Made by a program: the position numbers and the translations under genes. The notes under the pieces were generated by a model. It had not been told where the DNA came from, made no database searches, and was given only the letters and a program-made list of their open reading frames with translations. Positions 59,517 to 64,000 of a stretch of DNA of 64,000 bases are shown in pieces (positions within the stretch are counted from its first letter, which is position 1; each line of letters starts with the position of its first letter). This DNA is from Paragyromitra xinjiangensis (lineage: Eukaryota > Ascomycota > Pezizomycetes > Pezizales > Discinaceae): NCBI GenBank assembly GCA_038503065.1, contig JBCAMK010000014.1, forward strand, positions 620,001-684,000. The letters run 5' to 3'.

Positions 59517-61530
59517 AGTGCATCGCACAAAGTGGGATGCTGTCTTTTCATAAAATAACTCCAACACGATGGGCCGCCTGTAGTAGGGGATTCGTTTTAA
59601 CGCTATTGCATTCCGAAGAGAACGCAATTCCCCCACATGAATGATGCTCTCGTTTTCCTGGCCGTACAGCTAATTGACATGAATCTTTTTGTACGTTTCT
59701 CGGTCCCTTTTTTCATTTAATCTTTCTCTACTCTAGCCCTTCTCTTTTTATATGGACTCTCTTTCCTTTCTTCTTTGGTTTTCATTGAGATTTTGGATGG
59801 CGGATTGTCACCACGGTTTATATGCCAATTCTAGCTGCGATTTATTTGATTGCTTGCTTAATTGATTAACCTTGATTCTAGTTTGGCTCTGGTCTAGTTC
59901 CGGTTTGAAATGATGTTTTCAGAACATGAATGAAGTTTAGCTAGTGAAATACTTGAAATTCAATTGATCATTTTGCGATTAAAGAAAAAAATGATCCTCA
60001 GGATGAGTGACAGACCAAAGGAGCTAACTTACGAAGGATGATCCTAACATCAACATAAATCCCCTCCGGCCGAGCTATGTTTTACCAATTAGGATTTCTT
60101 GTAAGTCCCTAGGTCTGTAAATAGGGCCGGGCCTACTTACACATCCGGTAGCGTTTGTATGGCATGTAGACCTGGCCCTGTTTACAAACGTCAGCGACTC
60201 ATATGCGGCAAGAAAGACCAATGACCATCATTTCTGTAGCCTGCCAATCATCAACTCCAATTCCAGGAGAATTCCTCTGAGGTTTGATCAACAGGAGCCA
60301 ACTGCCTAGGTCGTACTTTCTCTCATGCTCCATACCAAGTCGCATCCATATGATCAAGTTGTAATGCAACTCATGTAGCGTAAGCCGATCGTTCATCTCG
60401 GATATTCACGTCGCTGATCAACAATTACTGCGTATCACGAGAAGATAAAATTCTATGCGCTCGGGCGGTCTTAGATATTACCCAAAGATGCTTGATAGGG
60501 CACTCCGATCGGATGAAGAGAGCAGAAATCTAATGAACCTTGGTCTTGGGAAAAGTGTTCCTCGGGAACGGCCAAATGTGAATTATGACCTCTGCCCAAG
60601 ACAAAAGAAACGAAGTCCCGAGGCGAGCGAGAGGGTGGTGATCTGTTTCTGATTCGTTTCAACCGGGACTGATTGCCTCTGAAGTACATGATGCGGTCTT
60701 CTGAATCTCCAATAGATGCATTGTAAACTCCTTTGCTAGGTTCCGAAGATCTTGGCAAACTAAGCCTAACCAACCACTCAGCTGACCAGTGACCTTCGCC
60801 CAACCAACGCCCCAAGTGGCTGTTTCGGCGCGTAACCCGTGATTTTAGCGGATTAGGCTCACGGAATGTCACTCGATCATACCACTGCTGTCCCGCTCCA
60901 GCGGTGCTTGTTATCCCGTGCTCATTAAACTCTCAATCACTCTCTCGGTTTGATCTTCAGGAGCACGGGTCACGGGGATTTCTATCTTCTATATTCGCCT
61001 ATTTTGCGCTCGGCTTGGTCGAGATTCAATGTGGCTGCCTGTTGGTGTCTCAAAAACTGTCTCTGGCCCAGCCCTCGATGTCGTCACGGCAAGCCGTACC
61101 GTATCCAGTTGTGGCAGAACATGTATGAGAGTTCTGTTGTGAAACCTTAAATCCCCTCTAATAGTTCATTATCTCGCGATACCAATTTAGGAAAGGGAGC
61201 GGAAGGAAAGAAGGCTTCATGGAGGATTGTTACACTACAGATGCACATATGGGGTGAACGTATGTGGATGCATATGATGGTGCCCAAAACATTCTAACAG
61301 GCCACATGTGCAGCGAAAATTTTGGCTGGACTTTTAGGATTATAGTCTTTCTATTATATACACACAGCAAGGGTAAAAGATAAGATTAATAGATACATAT
61401 CACTGAATCCAATGCCCGAAACCGGTTTTCCCTCTTGTACAAATACATTTTCACCCAGTCAATCATGATCTGTACTTAACATAGGTATAAATTGAAGAAA
61501 AAAACCTCCACGGCCACAAGATCAAAACTT
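59517..61530. other. intergenic region with a small inverted repeat
   Basis: No gene is supported. The region includes the foldback at 60116-60186. It is the 3' flank of two converging genes (b561 and rhodopsin-domain). Open frames at 60455-60872 overlap on both strands and are unrecognised. Confidence 0.55.
60116..60186. repeat. 71-bp foldback with 21-bp imperfect inverted arms
   Basis: TGTAAATAGGGCCGGGCCTA (60116-60135, plus one base) pairs with 60166-60186 with three mismatches and a 29-base spacer. It could form a hairpin; a MITE remnant is possible. Confidence 0.6.
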
Positions 61531-63001
61531 TCATGCTCTCAAGTCTACATCTGACCGCCGAGGAGTAAGGTCCTCGCTATGAGACTCATCTACCACCACC
61601 GCAGTTGTCCGGATAATCATTCCATCTGGAACGATTATCTGTTCCTCGCTGCCATTGTGTGAGCCTAGCTGGGTATGGCCTCCGGTTACAGTTGTATTCA
61701 TCGCACCGTTCTTCATCCTCTCAAGGGAGTACGACCCGTCACCGTAACTCTTCTTTTGGAACCTTTGACTAATCCCCTCACTTTGATCACCGTTTGAGTA
61801 GCCGCTACCGAGAAGGCGTGGAAGGTATTTCTTGGCGAGGATTTTGTATGAAGGGATGGAGGCTGCCAGAATCCCGATGTTAATCTCGATAACACTCCAG
61901 TACACTGGCTCCGCGATGACCCCTACGAATAAGAAGTAATATTAGTTCCGACACTTTGATTATTTAGCAGATTTCACCTTACAAGTTTGGTCTTGACTTG
62001 TAAGCATAGGGGCAACATAGTTAATCCGAATGATACTGGAGAGACAAGCACTGTGATATCGGAAATGGGTAAGCAAAGCCACACCAAAGACTTAATAGAA
62101 ACAAAAACTTACAATCCCCCTAAGCCAAGAATGGTGATGAGCCCTATCTTCTGCCTCTTCGGCAGCTGTAATTTCCACAACATTGGCATTGGCAAAGTGT
62201 AGGTCATAAAATCGGTAAGAATGTTGAGCGCGGCGTTGGCAAGGTAGAACGCGTTGATATTGACGCACTTCCCATGCTCATTTGGAATCACTTGTTTCCA
62301 TGTATAGGATATAGGTGCGCATTGAAATATGCAAGTGAGAACATTCGCCGTCGCTTGAGATGCGACAATAACTAGCATTATTAAGGCTAACCGTCTAAAG
62401 CTTTTGTTCGGCGTGAGACGCAGGTAGAGCGATAAAGCAGATGTTTTTACGAAGCCCAAGGTTGCGTTGTAGAACATAGAGCATACCCAGACTCGCTATA
62501 AGAACGTTAGAGCATCCTCATTACGAAGATCATTTGTAACCTACCTTGATGTAAGGTATAAGGTTTTCCGGTAGCATTGTACTAGAATGTTTCCCAAGCC
62601 CTTTCTCAACGCCTATAAAGTCATGAAATTAGCACGAAATCCAATCCACTCCAGGCAATAGCTGAAAGACCTACTCATCAAAACACAAATAGAGAACCCC
62701 CAAGAACAAAGCTAAATAATTAGTTAGTTAATACGGCATCAAGGTAATTGTTTTCGCAGAACTTACCGCAGCAAAACAAATAAGAACTGTGGATAGTTGG
62801 TCAATAAATGTAGACTAGAAATGATATACGCAAAGTATGAAGCTTACGATCATCCCAACCCATAGCCCGAACGACCCAAAGTCTCGAGAAAAGTCGCAGA
62901 CTTATCACGATAAAAGTAAGTACCATGAAGACGATACATATTGTGTTGGTAATAGGCCCTTTCGATTCATTCATGTAGTGGGGGTCATTGACGTCTGCCA
63001 T
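61531..63001 (-). CDS. fungal rhodopsin-domain integral membrane protein
   Basis: Minus-strand exons 63001-62848, 62786-62767, 62711-62675, 62612-62545, 62495-62113, 62050-61983 and 61922-61531 join in frame to 373 residues (introns 49-62 nt). The pattern of the fungal rhodopsin-like family (PF20684) is clear: an N-terminal helix with RLFSRLWVVRAMGWDD, then YNATLGFVKTSALSLYLRLT, CAPISYTWKQVI and CVNINAFYLANAALNILTDF, LPMPMLWKLQLPKRQKIGLI, GFACLSSIIRI, and EPVYWSVIEINIGILAASIP. Seven membrane helices are expected. The C-terminal 100 residues are a polar, presumably cytosolic tail. These proteins are abundant in Pezizomycotina, often near secreted or secondary-metabolite genes, and are not retinal-binding opsins; function is unknown (some are Pth11-related candidates). 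An alternative non-ATG extension to 63022 is not favoured. Several tiny exons (20 and 37 nt) were placed by homology. Confidence 0.88.
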
Positions 63002-64000
63002 TTTGACTATTTCTTCGTTCAAATAGCCGGAGAATTGTTACCAGTCACGCTTGTCGCGCTGGCGTGGCGAGGTATGCACTATAGGTTCTTCAAGCCAGCG
63101 TTAAAGAGTAGCTACAGTCCCAGATGATAAAGATTTGCAAGGAGTATACAAAGACTTGAAAGTGCGCTATCTCATTTCTCGCGGGTTTCTAGCGAGGAAG
63201 CCATTCCTCATATATGTTGCTGACTGCCCCCACGGCATATCTCGATGAGCAGCGGTTCTCTAACCGTGCAAGCTTTGCCACTTGTATCAAGTTTTGCAAT
63301 GAATCTCACCGCATCCTATTGAGCAACCTGGTTTTAGCATCCGTGCTCGACCGTATTTACCATGGTATCTTAGTTATAGATTGTGCCGTATCATTTACCC
63401 GTGCCCTACGCAGCCTTCCCCGTGCTCTACGCAGTTTGTTGGTGTTACTTGTTCCAATGCGGCTCTTGCCGTGGTGCATAGGCACCAGGATCTCATCACT
63501 GTGGTACCGATCCACGTTCCTTTCTAACCGTCAGGCTCGTTCAGAATCCGCTTCAAATGCCCCTACCGGTACGCTGTGACCATGATGCTACTGCTGAACC
63601 TTTCATATAGCTCTCGGTATATAGGGTGATAATCGTGCTTAAAAGCCCGAGATAAAGCCATCATCAAAGCTTAAATTTCGTTCACTATTGTGGTACAATA
63701 CATTCTCCCTTGTCTCCATTCAAATTACAACGGAAAATTTTCTTTTTCTCTGCGTACGCGTGTTGGTGACCAAGAACCCCAAAAGACATATGGGTCTGGA
63801 TTTGTACACCACCTTAGGGTTTGAAACATCAATTAAAAAACGCTATCAACCCCATATCTAGAAAAGTACAGAAGCTCCGAAGTCACTGCCAGAACCCCTA
63901 TTCCAATTGAAGGATTGCAGCCTATTAGAAGTTGATGTTATGTTTTAAGCTATTTACCGATCACTGGCTTTGGTTGTTTTCCATACAACAACATTCCAGG
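63002..64000. other. right-hand gene-free end of window
   Basis: This holds the upstream region of the rhodopsin-domain gene and beyond. A 121-codon frame at 63214-63579 contains an internally repeated GTGC(C/T)CTACGCAG segment (63402-63437) but no family features. No gene is supported. Confidence 0.5.

Noticed and set aside
63214..63579. 121-residue frame with an internal repeat
   Set aside because: The repeat is short, the peptide has no family features, and no ends or introns support a gene.

Overview
The window is nuclear DNA of a filamentous ascomycete (Pezizomycotina). Signs of this are introns of about 50-90 nt with GTAAGT-type donors and CTRAY branch sites, a fungal rhodopsin-domain membrane protein, an Nma111-type double protease, an F-box protein of fungal type, and CT-rich promoter leaders. 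Coding density is low: thirteen supported genes plus one doubtful one in 64 kb, with long gene-free stretches and small dispersed repeats. This would suit a repeat-rich genome such as a Pezizomycete, but the lineage is an inference and was not tested.

Layout, left to right. 1.7-4.5 kb: ankyrin + DIL (dilute) domain protein (+). 4.6-10.5 kb: no firm gene, one copy of a composite hairpin/tRNA-like repeat, and a string of splice-like signals on the minus strand at 8.1-8.9 kb. 10.5-13.6 kb: TBC-domain Rab GAP (+) with unusually long introns. 13.6-22.6 kb: a 9-kb desert. 22.6-24.2 kb: Gln/Pro-rich low-complexity protein (+). 26.5-27.4 kb: OGFr-domain protein (+). 29.3-29.7 kb: second repeat copy. 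30.3-31.4 kb: F-box protein (-). 32.7-34.4 kb: galactokinase (-). 37.8-39.2 kb: histidinol-phosphate aminotransferase (+) with two Gcn4/CPC1-type sites upstream. 39.7-43.4 kb: Nma111 serine protease (-), converging on HIS5. 43.8-44.1 kb: a short element with perfect 47-bp inverted repeats. 44.5-45.1 kb: an unrecognised, possibly broken gene (-). 46.1-46.7 kb: third repeat cluster. 46.9-48.7 kb: PRMT3-type arginine methyltransferase (+). 49.3-54.1 kb: INCENP/Sli15 scaffold of the chromosomal passenger complex (+). 54.7-56.0 kb: Cns1/TTC4 TPR co-chaperone (-). 58.3-59.5 kb: cytochrome b561-type protein (+). 61.5-63.0 kb: fungal rhodopsin-domain protein (-).

The genes are mostly independent housekeeping functions (sugar phosphorylation, histidine synthesis, protein quality control, ribosome-linked methylation, mitosis, membrane redox, vesicle traffic). 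I see no biosynthetic or defence cluster. Exon structures were built by hand: every join keeps the frame, uses GT-AG, and restores a recognisable family sequence where the family is known.

The most unusual material is non-coding: (1) a dispersed composite repeat with a 20-bp hairpin arm and a degenerate tRNA-like module, at least three loci; (2) several short foldback elements with perfect or near-perfect inverted repeats; (3) twelve copies of the palindrome TACATGTA, none in coding sequence, where about one would be expected by chance; (4) a chain of evenly spaced splice signals on the minus strand near 8.1-8.9 kb that may be an unrecognised multi-exon gene or its remains.
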